This document shows, one piece after another, positions 37,701 through 40,433 of a stretch of DNA of 64,000 nucleotides. The notes beneath the pieces were generated by a model, which was given only the letters and a program-made list of their open reading frames with translations, made no database searches and was not told the DNA's origin. The position numbers were made by a program, and so were the translations under genes. Location: NCBI GenBank assembly GCA_037176705.1, contig CM073888.1:44584810-44648809 (forward strand), in the 5' to 3' direction. The DNA is from Molossus alvarezi. Its lineage: Eukaryota > Chordata > Mammalia > Chiroptera > Molossidae. The stretch's first letter is position 1, and each line of letters begins with the position of its first letter.

Positions 37701-40433
37701 GTTTCTAGACCCCCTGGGGCACAGCAGGAAAACCACCTGCATCAGCCTTAGCACTCCCTGCAAACAAAGTCTAAAGTTGATATTTCATCTTTTTATGTAG
37801 GTATGCATGATGGTTCTTGGGTGAACATATCCCTAACAAATAGTTTTGAATGAAAAATGAATGCTGTTAATAACCATAATAAACCACAGTTATCAGAGCA
37901 GGACCTTGTGGCTTCCCTTGCTGGTGAGAGGGGTGACAGAGATGACCATCAGGACTTTCCTTAAGCCAAGGTCACAATCTTTCTGGTTACTCCTGCACTT
38001 CTTCACTAGGTTTTCGTTAAAATCTGTGGTGTTAATATTAAAATCAAACAAGAACAAGTCCAATGGAATCCAGATTCTAATTCATTTTTCAAAAACCAAT
38101 ACTTAGTGAACAACCTTCTTCTTCTTTTCTTTCCCATCCTTCCTCATTTCTTTCCATCCTTTTCTCTTTCCTTACTTTCTACAGATTCTTTATTTTTTCT
38201 TTATTGATTTTATAGAGAGAGGAAGGAAGAGAGAGAGAGATGGAAACATCAATGAGAGAGAACATCGATTGGCCACCTCCTGCATGCCCCCTAACTGGGG
38301 ATCAGGCCCACAACCTGGGCATGTGCTCTGTCTGGGAATCAATCCAGCGACCTCTTGGTGCATGGGTCGACTCTCAACCACTGAGCCACACTAGCCAGAC
38401 TTCTACAAATTCTTATTCGTGGCAAACTATGCCTTGCCACTATGCTGCTGATAATGGATTAGTCAGCTCATCCTCAATGTAAAGAACATTATCTTCTCAA
38501 TATCTCTAATCATCAGGGAATTGCAAATCAAAACCACAGTGAAATATCGCTTCACACCTGTTAGGATGACTTCATGTTATAAGAAAGTCAAAAGACAAGG
38601 GTTGGCAAGGATGTGCACTGGTAGGAATGTATAGTCATTCTGGAAACTGGTATGGGGGTTCCCCAAAAAATTAAAACAAAACTACCGTGTGATTCAGCAA
38701 CCCCACTTCTGGTTATATATGCAAAGGAAATAAAATAACTCTCTCAAAGACATATCTGCACTCTCATGTTCATAGCAGCATTATTTACAGTAGCCAAGAT
38801 GTGGAAACAATAAGTGTCCAGCAACAGATGAATGGATAAAGAAAATTTACATACACACACATGCATGCAGGTGCGCGCGCACGTGCGCACACACACACAC
38901 ACACAAACACACTGCAGTATTATTCAGCCTTAAAAAAAAAGGAATTCTGCCCTGGCCAGTTTTGCTCAGTGGTTAGAGCATCGGCCCCAGACCAGAGTCA
39001 TGTATTTGATTCTGGTCAAGGGCATGTACCTCGGTTGCGGTTCGTCCTGGCCCTGGTCAGGGTCGTGTGGGGGCAACCAGTCAATGTGTCTCTCTCACAT
39101 TGATCTTTCTCTCTGTGTGTGTCTCTCCTTCCCTCTCACTCTATTTGAAGATAAATGGAAAAATATCCTCTGGTGAGGATTAAAAAATAATAATAAAAAA
39201 ATAAAAAAGAAGGGATTCTGACATTTGTGACATGGATGAATCTGAAGGACATTATACTAAGTGAAATAAATCAAGCACAGGAAGACAAATACTGCATAAT
39301 ATTACTTATGTGGAATCTAAAAAAAAGCAAATTTATAGTAGAAGAGAGTAGAGTGGTGATTACCAAGGGCTTGGGGGTGCAGAAAATGGTAGATGTTGGT
39401 CAAAGGGAACAAACTTTCAGTTATAAGATAAATAAGTTCATCCTGGCCGGTTTGGTTCAGCAGTTAGAGCATTGGCCTGTGATCCAGAGAGACCCGGGTT
39501 TGGTTCCCGCTAAGGGCATGTACCTCGGTTGCAGTTTGTCCCCGGCACTGGTTGGGTCGTGTGGGTGGCAGCCACTTGATGTGTCCCTTTCACGTCAATG
39601 TTTCTCTCTCTCTCTCTCCTTCCCACTTTGTCTGAACAAAAAAAAATTGGAAAAATGTCCTCAGGTGAGGATAAAAAAATAATAGTAAGATAAGTTCTAG
39701 AAACCAACATGCCCAGCATGGTAACTGTAGTTAATAATAATGTACTGTGTACTTGAAATTTGCAAAGAAAGTAGATCTCAAGTGTTCTTACTACACACAC
39801 ACACGTAACTATGTGAGGCACTGGATATCTTAACTAGCCTGATTGTGGTAATCATTTCACACCGTATACATCTATCAAAACATCACACTGTATACCTTAA
39901 ATATATACAATTTTTATTTGTCAATCATATTTCAGTAAATCTCTTTTGTCTGATAAAGAAATGCATGTGTTTTTTGTTTTGTTTTGTTTGTTATTTTAAG
40001 AAGTATATTACAGCCCTGGCCAGTTTGGCTCAGCGGTTAAAGCGTTGGCCCACGGACCAGAGTTTCAGGTTCGATTCCAGTCAAAGGCACATACCTTGGT
40101 TGCAGTTCAGTCCCTGGCCCTGGTTGGAGTCATGTGAGAGGCAACCAGTTGATGTGTCTCTCTCACATCAATGTTTCTCTCTCTCCCCCTCTCCCTCACA
40201 CTCTGGCTGAAAATAAATGGGAAAAAAATATCCTATGGTGAGGATTAAAAAAAAAAAGAAGTATATTACATACCTTTTTTGTTGTTGATATTGGCATGAT
40301 GAAATGGTAATAGTAATTTCCTGACACCTTTTGACTTTTCACACTCTTTTTTCAAAACAGTTGAATAGATGATACGAATGTGTTGGTTGGTTTCTCTGTC
40401 TTGTGGACTCAAAAATTCTGGGTAATCATCAAT
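942..40433 (-). CDS. C12orf56: C12orf56 ortholog, ten internal coding exons (partial at both ends)
   Basis: Join on the minus strand of 40274-40433, 31404-31476, 21043-21448, 18490-18563, 12821-12965, 10785-10891, 9791-9880, 5031-5154, 1356-1430 and 942-1016. Seen: every exon has an AG acceptor and a GT donor, phases match at all nine junctions, and the join gives 443 codons with no stop. Known: from memory, the peptide closely follows human C12orf56 (about 620 residues), an uncharacterised protein, and the gene lies near SRGAP1 and XPOT in human. The visible part is a lysine- and leucine-rich alpha-helical protein with a Ser/Pro-rich disordered segment encoded by the largest exon. No signal peptide, membrane segment or catalytic motif is apparent. 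Missing: the N-terminal exon or exons (right of the window) and the C-terminal exons (left of the window). Function is unknown. A BLASTP of the joined peptide would be decisive. Confidence 0.93.
1356..1430 (-). CDS. C12orf56: C12orf56 coding exon
   Basis: The exon is 75 nt (25 codons, phase 0/0). The acceptor is TTAAAATTCTAG and the donor is CAGCAG/GTACAA. It reads [20 protein letters not shown] and then LVFQQ. The donor departs from GTRAGT and runs almost directly into a (TA)n tract at 1321-1350. Confidence 0.92.
1609..1828 (+). mobile_element. VES-type SINE
   Basis: This is a CCATGCACC-type head (here CATGCACC) with a CT-rich body and tail. The duplication AAAAARTGGCTCTC flanks it at about 1595-1608 and 1827-1840. 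Confidence 0.95.
1863..2097 (-). mobile_element. VES-type SINE
   Basis: This is a reversed copy beginning with the terminal ATCCTCACCCGAGGACAT box and ending GAGCCAAACTGGCCAGGGC. The flanking duplication AAGACTAYRCATTTA lies at about 1847-1861 and 2098-2112. Confidence 0.95.
2397..2608 (-). mobile_element. VES-type SINE
   Basis: This is a reversed copy with a T-rich start, (GA)n body and tRNA-like head. A perfect 13-bp duplication GAGGCTGTCTTCT lies at 2384-2396 and 2609-2621. Confidence 0.95.
2974..3760 (+). mobile_element. Young 5'-truncated L1 (ORF2 C-terminus and 3' UTR)
   Basis: The frame 2974-3492 encodes the L1 ORF2p C-terminal region: a Cys-rich [20 protein letters not shown], then [27 protein letters not shown] and [10 protein letters not shown], ending [11 protein letters not shown]-rich 3' UTR (3570-3700) and an impure A tail follow. 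A perfect 14-bp target duplication TAAAAGTCATCTAG at 2960-2973 and 3761-3774 together with the intact frame indicate recent insertion. The endonuclease and reverse transcriptase domains are missing, so it cannot move by itself. Confidence 0.95.
3895..4110 (-). mobile_element. L2 LINE fragment, antisense
   Basis: The segment GTACTAGGTGTTGAGAATAC followed by a CCTACGGAATATACAATCTAGTGG-like stretch matches the reversed 3' end of L2. It is old and diverged. Confidence 0.6.
4125..4425 (+). mobile_element. L2 LINE 3' end
   Basis: The fragment is in sense orientation: a CACCTGGACTACTGC-like region, then the end GCTCCTAATAGATTCTCAAA followed by TATTTATTGAGGAAATGAGTG, the typical L2 3' terminus. It is old. 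Confidence 0.65.
5031..5154 (-). CDS. C12orf56: C12orf56 coding exon
   Basis: The exon is 124 nt. The acceptor is TTTATTTTTCAG and the donor is GCAGAG/GTGAGA. It reads [20 protein letters not shown] and then [20 protein letters not shown], ending in Glu on a codon boundary. A CAG inside the exon (after the KPQ codons) resembles an acceptor, but the longer form keeps the frame with the previous exon and matches the human protein. Confidence 0.93.
5467..5698 (+). mobile_element. VES-type SINE
   Basis: The head is CCTGGCCAGTGTGGCTCAG, with the CCATGCACC subfamily mark. The flanking duplication AATAATTCCAG lies near 5456-5466 and 5699-5709. Confidence 0.93.
5991..6182 (+). mobile_element. VES-related SINE, older divergent head
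   Basis: The head is CTGACCCGGTAGCTCAGTTGG, trimmed at the start, with CCATATACCAAAAGG. A CT-rich body and terminal CCTCAGGTGAGGAT box follow. I see no clean target duplication. Confidence 0.85.
6183..7448. other. Intron sequence without recognised features
   Basis: This is AT-rich C12orf56 intron. A 150-bp moderately GC-richer patch near 6330-6480 has no open frame with splice sites and no recognised similarity. I see no exon or clear repeat here. Confidence 0.6.
7449..7998 (+). mobile_element. ERVL/MaLR-type solo LTR
   Basis: The stretch begins TGTGATGGGCAGAATTCTAA and ends near TAAGCCACTGAGCCTGTGG, then AACAGAAGACCAATACAG. This is the pattern of an ancient mammalian MaLR-like LTR, including the CTGACACCTTGATTTCAGCC motif. 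No internal retroviral genes flank it. The subfamily is not assigned. Confidence 0.65.
8226..8462 (+). mobile_element. VES-type SINE
   Basis: This copy has a GTGTGGATTGAGCATCC head, a CTGGACTGAGAGG variant and a long CT body. A perfect duplication GCAACACTTTA lies at 8215-8225 and 8463-8473. Confidence 0.95.
8697..8878. mobile_element. Ancient hAT-type DNA transposon fragment
   Basis: It starts CAGGGATCAACAAACTGGCC and contains GGCTGCTTTTGTGCTACAGT and an AGAGACTATATGGTCTG segment. These are typical of an old mammalian hAT MITE-like family. The far inverted repeat is degraded. Confidence 0.55.
8897..9122 (+). mobile_element. VES-type SINE
   Basis: The head is CTTGGCCCATTTGGCTCAGC and the terminal box is ATCCCCGGGTGAGGAT. 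The duplication AAAAGGTCAAGCA lies at 8884-8896 and 9123-9135. Confidence 0.95.
9250..9545. mobile_element. Possible ancient mammalian repeat (unassigned)
   Basis: The motif string CCAGCCTTTCTTGCAGCTAG, then a GGAACATGAGCAGAAGT-like block and AGCAACAAAAGGGAAGGAAC, resembles a widespread old mammalian repeat. I cannot name it with confidence. Confidence 0.35.
9791..9880 (-). CDS. C12orf56: C12orf56 coding exon
   Basis: The exon is 90 nt. The acceptor is CTTTTTGTTTTGTAG and the donor is AAGAA/GTAAGTTT. It reads [20 protein letters not shown] and then SRLNTLAAK, one of the most conserved stretches relative to the human protein. The carried-over AA is completed to Lys by the first base of the exon at 5031-5154. 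Confidence 0.93.
10030..10105 (+). mobile_element. L2 LINE 3' terminus
   Basis: The sequence TTGAGTGCCTACTCTGTG followed by AGCACTCAAAAGTATTTGTT and GAATGAATGAG is the characteristic L2 3' end. Confidence 0.65.
10277..10545 (+). mobile_element. VES-type SINE
   Basis: It has the CCTTGGCCAGTTTGGCTCAG head, a long CT-rich body and the terminal ATCCTCGGGTGAGGAT box. A perfect 14-bp duplication AAAGTGTCTTTCCT lies at 10263-10276 and 10546-10559. Confidence 0.96.
10785..10891 (-). CDS. C12orf56: C12orf56 coding exon
   Basis: The exon is 107 nt. The acceptor is TTGCTTTCAG and the donor is CTGGT/GTAAGTA. It reads [20 protein letters not shown] and then [15 protein letters not shown], closely matching the human C12orf56 segment as I remember it. 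It ends with GT, and the next exon supplies G to complete Val. Confidence 0.93.
10892..11585. other. Intron sequence without recognised features
   Basis: This is C12orf56 intron between the exon at 10785-10891 and the gastrin pseudogene. It shows no repeat, exon or structure that I can support. Confidence 0.55.
11586..12070 (-). pseudogene. GAST: Processed pseudogene of gastrin (GAST)
   Basis: This is an intronless retrocopy of preprogastrin mRNA on the minus strand. The ATG is at 11993-11991 and the signal-peptide region reads [20 protein letters not shown]. An in-frame stop follows 33 codons (TAA at 11894-11892), and the proregion is frameshifted. The gastrin-17 region is still legible as [15 protein letters not shown], where the amidated Trp-Met-Asp-Phe core has become WLDF and the Gly-Arg-Arg amidation/cleavage site has become Gly-His-Cys. 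The copy ends at TAG 11684-11682. AATAAA at 11621-11616 is followed by an A tail at 11600-11593. Near-identical flanks, (A)n-RGTTCTGG-like at about 11586-11600 and 12055-12070, look like a target-site duplication. It lies in a C12orf56 intron in the same orientation as that gene. It is not functional as gastrin. Confidence 0.92.
12249..12503 (+). mobile_element. MIR SINE, near full length
   Basis: It starts GCATAGTGTGGTGGTTTTAC, contains AAATCCCAGCTCTGCCATT and the MIR core GACTCAGTTTCTTCGTCTC, and ends CTTGGCACATCGTAAGTGCT followed by TAATAAATATCAG. It is old but unusually complete. Confidence 0.85.
12556..12790 (+). mobile_element. VES-type SINE
   Basis: The head is GCCCTGGTAGGTGTTGCTC, followed by a shortened middle and a perfect (CT)n run at about 12690-12718. 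The tail box ATTGTTGGGTGAGGAT is present. It sits about 30 bp from the donor side of the exon at 12821-12965. Confidence 0.93.
12821..12965 (-). CDS. C12orf56: C12orf56 coding exon (helical, Lys-rich)
   Basis: The exon is 145 nt. The acceptor is ATGTTTCTGTAG and the donor is TGGAAA/GTAGGT. It reads [20 protein letters not shown], a heptad-like Leu/Lys stretch, and ends [10 protein letters not shown]. Phase is 2 in (AG|A) and 0 out. A SINE ends about 30 bp from the donor side at 12790. The amphipathic spacing suggests helices, but no domain name can be given. Confidence 0.92.
13095..13512 (-). mobile_element. L1 3' end, antisense, older
   Basis: The reversed L1 ORF2/3' UTR pattern shows TCTATTTCTGTTCATTTATT, then CTGACTTACTTCATTTAGCA and TAATACCCTCTAGGTCCATC. 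No target duplication was seen. Confidence 0.75.
13545..13655 (-). mobile_element. MIR fragment
   Basis: The reversed MIR core is recognisable as CCTGTCCAAGCTCACACAAC, then TAGTGATTCAGAAAAGCAGG. It is degraded. Confidence 0.5.
13900..14070 (+). mobile_element. MIR fragment
   Basis: The MIR core is visible as GGCAAGTTACCTGGTCTCTC, then TGTGCCTCAATTTTCTCTTC and a TAAAATGGAGATAATGACAG segment. Confidence 0.75.
14076..15284. other. Intron sequence without recognised features
   Basis: This is AT-rich C12orf56 intron of about 1.2 kb. I see no exon, RNA gene or clear repeat. Confidence 0.6.
15285..15471 (+). mobile_element. SPIN/URR1-like non-autonomous hAT transposon
   Basis: The 187-bp element has long inverted termini: CAGTGGTTCTCAACCT on the left and the complement of AGGTTGAGAACCGTTG on the right. 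The subterminal motifs GTGACCCTTTAATACAGTTC and CCCCCAAAGGGGTCGCAACC match, from memory, the SPIN/URR1 family of hAT MITEs, known for spread by horizontal transfer in tetrapods. The 8-bp flanks (CTAAGGCC and CCCAAGCT) are only partly alike. There is no transposase. Confidence 0.85.
15605..16880 (-). mobile_element. Ancient L1M-type 3' region, antisense
   Basis: The reversed L1 3' UTR pattern includes CAACCATCACTATCAATTTC, then CTTTCTGTTTCTATGAATTT and a TTCTCTGTCTGGCTTATTTC segment. It continues through GGTGCTGTGTGTTTCATATT to TTGTCCCATCTTCGGCTATT. It is long, diverged and probably more than one fragment. Confidence 0.7.
17100..17180 (+). mobile_element. L2 LINE fragment, sense
   Basis: AAGCCCTTTATGATCTGGTC followed by CCTGCCTCTATC matches the L2 ORF2 3' region. 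Confidence 0.5.
17185..18425 (-). mobile_element. L2 LINE, antisense, split by a SINE
   Basis: The reversed L2 starts with TTCATTCATTCACTCACTC. It contains CAATGGGGAGCCATTCAAAG and GGGACATGATCAGACGTGT-type segments, then CCAGATATATTAAAGCAC. A VES SINE (17648-17903) interrupts it. Confidence 0.65.
17648..17903 (+). mobile_element. VES-type SINE inside L2
   Basis: The head is GCCCTGGCCAGTTTGGCTC and the body ends TGTCCTTGGGTAAGGAT. The duplication AGAGTTTGGMATCT flanks it at 17634-17647 and 17904-17917. Confidence 0.95.
18490..18563 (-). CDS. C12orf56: C12orf56 coding exon
   Basis: The exon is 74 nt. The acceptor is CCCTCTTTCAG and the donor is CATACAG/GTAAGG. It reads [20 protein letters not shown] and then QKPY, with AG carried over to make Arg with the next exon. 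It continues directly from the NNYII end of the large exon, as in the human protein. Confidence 0.92.
18564..19045. other. AT-rich intron, possibly ancient LINE remnant
   Basis: 18720-18960 has the feel of an old L1 3' UTR (poly-purine stretches, then a CTGTTATCAGTTTGGTTTAT segment), but I cannot place it securely. No exon was seen. Confidence 0.4.
19046..19512 (+). pseudogene. FUS: Processed, 5'-truncated pseudogene of FUS
   Basis: The plus strand carries a decayed copy of the 3' end of FUS mRNA. It contains the RanBP2-type zinc-finger end ([19 protein letters not shown]), an RGG-rich run ([20 protein letters not shown]), an in-frame TGA in place of Arg after GYRG, and then a legible C-terminus ([18 protein letters not shown] in place of the FUS C-terminal Arg-rich tail). 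The FUS-like 3' UTR continues to about 19490 and ends in an impure A-rich tract. No introns separate the zinc finger, RGG and UTR, so this is a retrocopy. Most of the 5' mRNA is missing. It lies in a C12orf56 intron, antisense to that gene. EWSR1 or TAF15 are less likely because the residue order matches FUS best. Confidence 0.88.
19513..20054. other. Intron sequence without recognised features
   Basis: AT-rich intron follows the FUS pseudogene. I see no supported feature. Confidence 0.55.
20055..20170 (-). mobile_element. Short tRNA-head-only SINE
   Basis: On the minus strand this is only the VES tRNA-like head, from GCCCTGGCCCGTTTGGCTCA to GGGGCACGTGCCA, followed at once by an A-rich tail. 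The CT body and terminal box are absent. The target duplication TCATATTACTTTTT lies at about 20039-20052 and 20172-20185. Confidence 0.88.
20205..20422 (+). mobile_element. VES-type SINE
   Basis: This is a CCATGCACCAAGAGG-type copy with head AACCGGTGTGGCTCAGTGG. The duplication ATTACTTAWTTTTA lies at about 20191-20204 and 20423-20436. It follows the short SINE by 34 bp. Confidence 0.94.
20449..20575 (+). mobile_element. MIR fragment
   Basis: GAGTTCTGACTCTGCCCC, then CTTGAGTAAGTCACTTAAAA and TGCTTCAGTTTCCTCCG, match the MIR core. Confidence 0.7.
20576..21042. other. Intron sequence without recognised features
   Basis: This is C12orf56 intron just downstream (in gene sense) of the large Ser/Pro-rich exon. 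I see no supported feature. Confidence 0.5.
21043..21448 (-). CDS. C12orf56: C12orf56 large Ser/Pro-rich coding exon
   Basis: At 406 nt this is the largest exon in the window. The acceptor is TTCTACCTGACAG and the donor is ATTATA/GTAAGT. The open frame starts [19 protein letters not shown], runs through a Ser/Pro/Ala-rich stretch likely to be disordered, and ends in a hydrophobic conserved block ([20 protein letters not shown], then NNYII). Another frame over the same DNA also stays open, but only this frame matches the flanking exon phases. GC content rises in the Ser/Pro-rich half relative to the surrounding intron. Confidence 0.93.
21841..22100 (+). mobile_element. VES-type SINE, young
   Basis: The head is GCCCTGGCCAGTTTGGCTC, the tail box is TGTCCTTGGGTGAGGA, and a long impure A tail follows. 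A perfect 17-bp duplication AAAGAAAAAACAATTCA lies at 21824-21840 and 22101-22117. Confidence 0.97.
22308..22515 (+). mobile_element. MIR SINE
   Basis: GTTCCAGTCCCAGCTGTGCC, then GTGACTTGGGTTGACCAAAG and a terminal AGCACTCAATAAGTGCTAGC, match MIR. Confidence 0.75.
22728..22779. repeat. (CA)n microsatellite
   Basis: A nearly pure CA dinucleotide tract is interrupted once by ATG near its start (22740). Confidence 0.95.
23048..23309 (+). mobile_element. VES-type SINE, young
   Basis: The head is GCCCTGGCCGGTTTGGCTC with GCGGTCCTGAGAGACCCGGG, and the tail is (AAAT)n. A perfect 16-bp duplication AAATAACCAGTGGGTA lies at 23032-23047 and 23310-23325. Confidence 0.97.
23326..23970. other. Intron sequence without recognised features
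   Basis: This is unique-looking AT-rich intron. No exon or repeat is supported. Confidence 0.55.
23987..24215 (+). mobile_element. L1 3' UTR only (severely 5'-truncated)
   Basis: The G-rich bat L1 3' UTR is related to the one at 3600-3720: it shares GAGATAAACCA, an AACTTNTATGCAT block and the AACATCTGTAA end before a long A tail. The flanks AAGAATAAAAAGTACA and AAGAAGAAAAAGTACA suggest a target duplication. Confidence 0.88.
24272..24447 (-). mobile_element. VES-type SINE, tail side degraded
   Basis: This reversed copy has a (GA)n stretch, AACATCGATGTGAGAGAGAC, and the head ending GCCAAACAAGCCAGGGC. Confidence 0.9.
24448..25155. other. AT-rich intron without recognised features
   Basis: A run of ATAATTTATAATTAATAATG-like simple AT sequence covers 24650-24760. 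No exon was seen. Confidence 0.55.
25160..25345 (-). mobile_element. MIR SINE, antisense
   Basis: The reversed MIR reads as GCACTTTACGTGTACATGAT, then AGGCAGAGTCAGGATTTGAA followed by GTCAACC. Confidence 0.65.
25922..26086 (-). mobile_element. VES-related SINE, older short body
   Basis: The reversed head is of the GGTAGCTCGGTTGGTTAGAG type with TGATACACCAAGG, and the body is short and CT-poor. A perfect duplication CATTTTGGTGAGA lies at 25909-25921 and 26087-26099. Confidence 0.9.
26653..26861 (+). mobile_element. VES-type SINE
   Basis: This copy is CCAGCTGGTGTGGCTCAGTG-headed, with the usual CCATGCA deleted so that GTGTCACCAAGAGG is fused. The duplication AAGAAAGTKTGTGA lies at 26639-26652 and 26862-26875. 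Confidence 0.95.
27305..28375 (-). mobile_element. L2 LINE, antisense, split by an MLT1 LTR
   Basis: The reversed L2 is recognisable as ATACCAGGCACTGGGCCAAG, TGCCCTCATGCAGCTTACAT and GCAAAGGCCCTGAACTGG. It resumes after the LTR with AGGTGAGAGATGACAGTGCC. Confidence 0.65.
27893..28255 (-). mobile_element. MLT1 (ERVL-MaLR) LTR
   Basis: The reversed MLT1 pattern includes GCTGTAACAAAATACCACAG, GAGTGGGTGGCTTATACAC, TCAGTGTGTCCTCACATGGT and CACCTCCTAATAACATCACC. It has inserted within an L2. Confidence 0.85.
28383..28551. mobile_element. hAT-Charlie fragment (MER5/MER20-like)
   Basis: TCCCAAATCTTGGTAGCTAG, then GAGTCCCATCCCTGAAGTTT and CTCAGGAGTCTGAACTTTCC, are the signature of this MITE group. 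The termini are degraded. Confidence 0.55.
28552..29324. other. Intron sequence without recognised features
   Basis: This is apparently unique, somewhat GC-richer intron. I see no splice-bounded open frame or repeat. Confidence 0.5.
29325..29635 (+). mobile_element. L1 fragment, internally deleted
   Basis: It begins with an L1 5'-like stretch (GGCCAAGATGGACTGACAGG) and runs into an L1 3' terminus (AAATTGTGTACTTTAAATAT, then GTCAAGTATACC). Confidence 0.55.
29642..29890 (+). mobile_element. VES-related SINE, GGTAGCTCAATTGG-type head
   Basis: The head is GCCCTGGCCAGGTAGCTCAA with TGATACACCAAGG. It carries an ACATACAAGAATGCATAAAT insert, a (CT)n run at 29764-29792 and the tail ATCCTTAGGTGAGGAT. 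Confidence 0.9.
29891..30559. other. Intron sequence without recognised features
   Basis: There are pyrimidine-rich and cytosine-rich stretches but no exon. The right part may be the start of the L2 element that follows. Confidence 0.45.
30560..31165 (+). mobile_element. L2 LINE 3' region, sense
   Basis: The L2 ORF2 to 3' UTR pattern shows TTTTTAAGACCCTCCAAAAT, then CTTCTCAAAGACAGGAACTA and AGAGCTCAATAAATGTTTTT. Confidence 0.65.
31404..31476 (-). CDS. C12orf56: C12orf56 coding exon
   Basis: The exon is 73 nt. Its acceptor is CCCCTTTTAG and its donor is CTCAG/GTGAGA, a strong consensus. It reads [21 protein letters not shown] and then FSL, and the final AG plus A of the next exon encode Arg. 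Phase is 2 in and 2 out. It is a short charged linker exon, matching the human segment between the basic region and the Ser-rich exon. Confidence 0.92.
31568..31805 (+). mobile_element. VES-type SINE, first of a pair at one target
   Basis: The head is GCCTGGCTGATGTGGCTCAG with GGATTGAGCATCG, and a (CT)n run follows. The duplication AAAATTATAAGCT lies at 31555-31567 and 31806-31818. Confidence 0.96.
31820..32071 (+). mobile_element. VES-type SINE, second of a pair at one target
   Basis: This is a CCCTGGCCGGTTTGGCTCAG-type copy with the TGTCCTCGGGTGAGGAT end. It is inserted in the 3' duplication of the previous SINE, so a third copy of AAAATTATAAGCTGG follows it at 32072-32086. Confidence 0.96.
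32105..32278 (+). mobile_element. MIR fragment
   Basis: GCCTCAGTGTCTTCAGTAAA, then AATGAGGATGATAATTCTGT and TGCCTGGCAGTGTAAGTATG, match the MIR 3' half. Confidence 0.65.
32282..33712. other. Intron sequence, mostly unrecognised
   Basis: About 1.4 kb of largely unique-looking sequence is relatively GC-rich at 32780-33080. I checked both strands for splice-bounded frames matching C12orf56 and found none. 33480-33700 may be an old repeat remnant. Confidence 0.45.
33728..34030 (-). mobile_element. VES-type SINE with extra 3' sequence
   Basis: The reversed VES core is 33788-34030. The target duplication TCTGTTCCCCCTTTT (33713-33727) and TCTGTTCCCCTTTT (34031-34044) encloses an additional stretch, 33734-33762, between two T-rich tracts. 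On the element strand this is SINE, A-rich tail, about 27 nt of unrelated sequence, then a second A tail. Confidence 0.85.
34045..35027. other. Intron sequence, mostly unrecognised
   Basis: No exon was found. 34275-34312 shares a motif block with 36303-36345 (see findings), suggesting a diverged unnamed repeat. Confidence 0.45.
35046..35280 (+). mobile_element. VES-type SINE
   Basis: The head is GCCCTGGCCGGTTTGGCCTC, with a shortened middle and the end TGTCCTTGAGTGAGGAT. The duplication AAATTCTTTCTCYRTGGG flanks it at about 35028-35045 and 35281-35298. Confidence 0.95.
35587..35787. mobile_element. Ancient hAT-type MITE
   Basis: GGTAGTCACTAGCCACCTAT, then GAACAATTCCATCACCACAA and ATTGGATAGAGCTGTTCTAG, are the two halves of a common old mammalian hAT MITE. 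Confidence 0.6.
35791..37139. other. Intron sequence, mostly unrecognised
   Basis: No splice-bounded frame was found. A 108-codon plus-strand open stretch (36226-36543) lacks any family signature, and I do not treat it as a gene. Confidence 0.5.
37140..37278 (-). mobile_element. MIR fragment, antisense
   Basis: GAAAACTGAGGCTCACAAAG, then GAGAAGGTCACACAGCCAGG and CCAGGATTCAAGTCTGAG, match the reversed MIR core. Confidence 0.75.
37305..37398 (-). mobile_element. VES-type SINE, 5'-truncated
   Basis: Only the reversed tail half remains: the ATCCTCATGGGAGGATAT box, (GA)n, then AACACCGATGTGAGAGAGAC, ending abruptly at ACATGGG. The tRNA-like head is missing. Confidence 0.88.
37399..38175. other. 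Intron sequence without recognised features
   Basis: I see no exon, repeat or structure I can support. Confidence 0.5.
38192..38399 (-). mobile_element. VES-type SINE
   Basis: This is a reversed CCATGCACCAAGAGG-type copy. The duplication YTTCTACARATTCTT lies at about 38176-38190 and 38400-38414. Confidence 0.95.
38850..38912. repeat. (CA)n / alternating purine-pyrimidine tract
   Basis: ACACACACATGCATGCAGGT leads into GTGCGCGCGCACGTGCGCAC and then (CA)n. It lies within the L1. Confidence 0.95.
38949..39205 (+). mobile_element. VES-type SINE inside L1
   Basis: The head is GCCCTGGCCAGTTTTGCTCA and the terminal box is ATCCTCTGGTGAGGAT. The duplication is RGAAKGGATTCT-like: GGAATTCT before it and GGGATTCT after it. 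Confidence 0.93.
39440..39685 (+). mobile_element. VES-type SINE inside L1
   Basis: The head is CCTGGCCGGTTTGGTTCAGC and the end is TGTCCTCAGGTGAGGAT. The flanks AAGATAAATAAGTTC and AAGATAAGTTC indicate the target duplication. Confidence 0.93.
40013..40255 (+). mobile_element. VES-type SINE beside a C12orf56 splice donor
   Basis: The head is GCCCTGGCCAGTTTGGCTC and the end is ATCCTATGGTGAGGAT. A perfect 15-bp duplication AAGAAGTATATTACA lies at 39998-40012 and 40256-40270. The downstream copy is the intron sequence 4-18 nt from the exon at 40274-40433. Confidence 0.97.
40274..40433 (-). CDS. C12orf56: C12orf56 coding exon (first visible)
   Basis: The exon is 160 nt. Its acceptor follows TTTTTGTTTTCAG and it ends AAAAAAG before donor GTATGT. 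It begins on a codon boundary and reads [17 protein letters not shown], then continues to NINNKK. The trailing G joins TC of the next exon to make Val. The C-terminal half is very basic ([12 protein letters not shown]). A SINE copy lies only 18 bp beyond the donor-side boundary, at 40013-40255. The exon or exons encoding the preceding N-terminus were not found to the right, up to 64000. Confidence 0.93.

Larger units (their letters stand above)
38495..39955 (+). mobile_element. Older L1 3' end split by two SINEs
   Basis: The L1 ORF2 end and 3' UTR occupy 38495-38948, 39206-39439 and 39686-39955. GAAATATCGCTTCACACCTG, CAGCATTATTTACAGTAGCC and AATGGATAAAGAAAATTTAC are ORF2-end hallmarks. The 3' UTR ends in the ATTTTTATTTGTCAATCATA terminus. 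Frames are broken. Confidence 0.85.
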
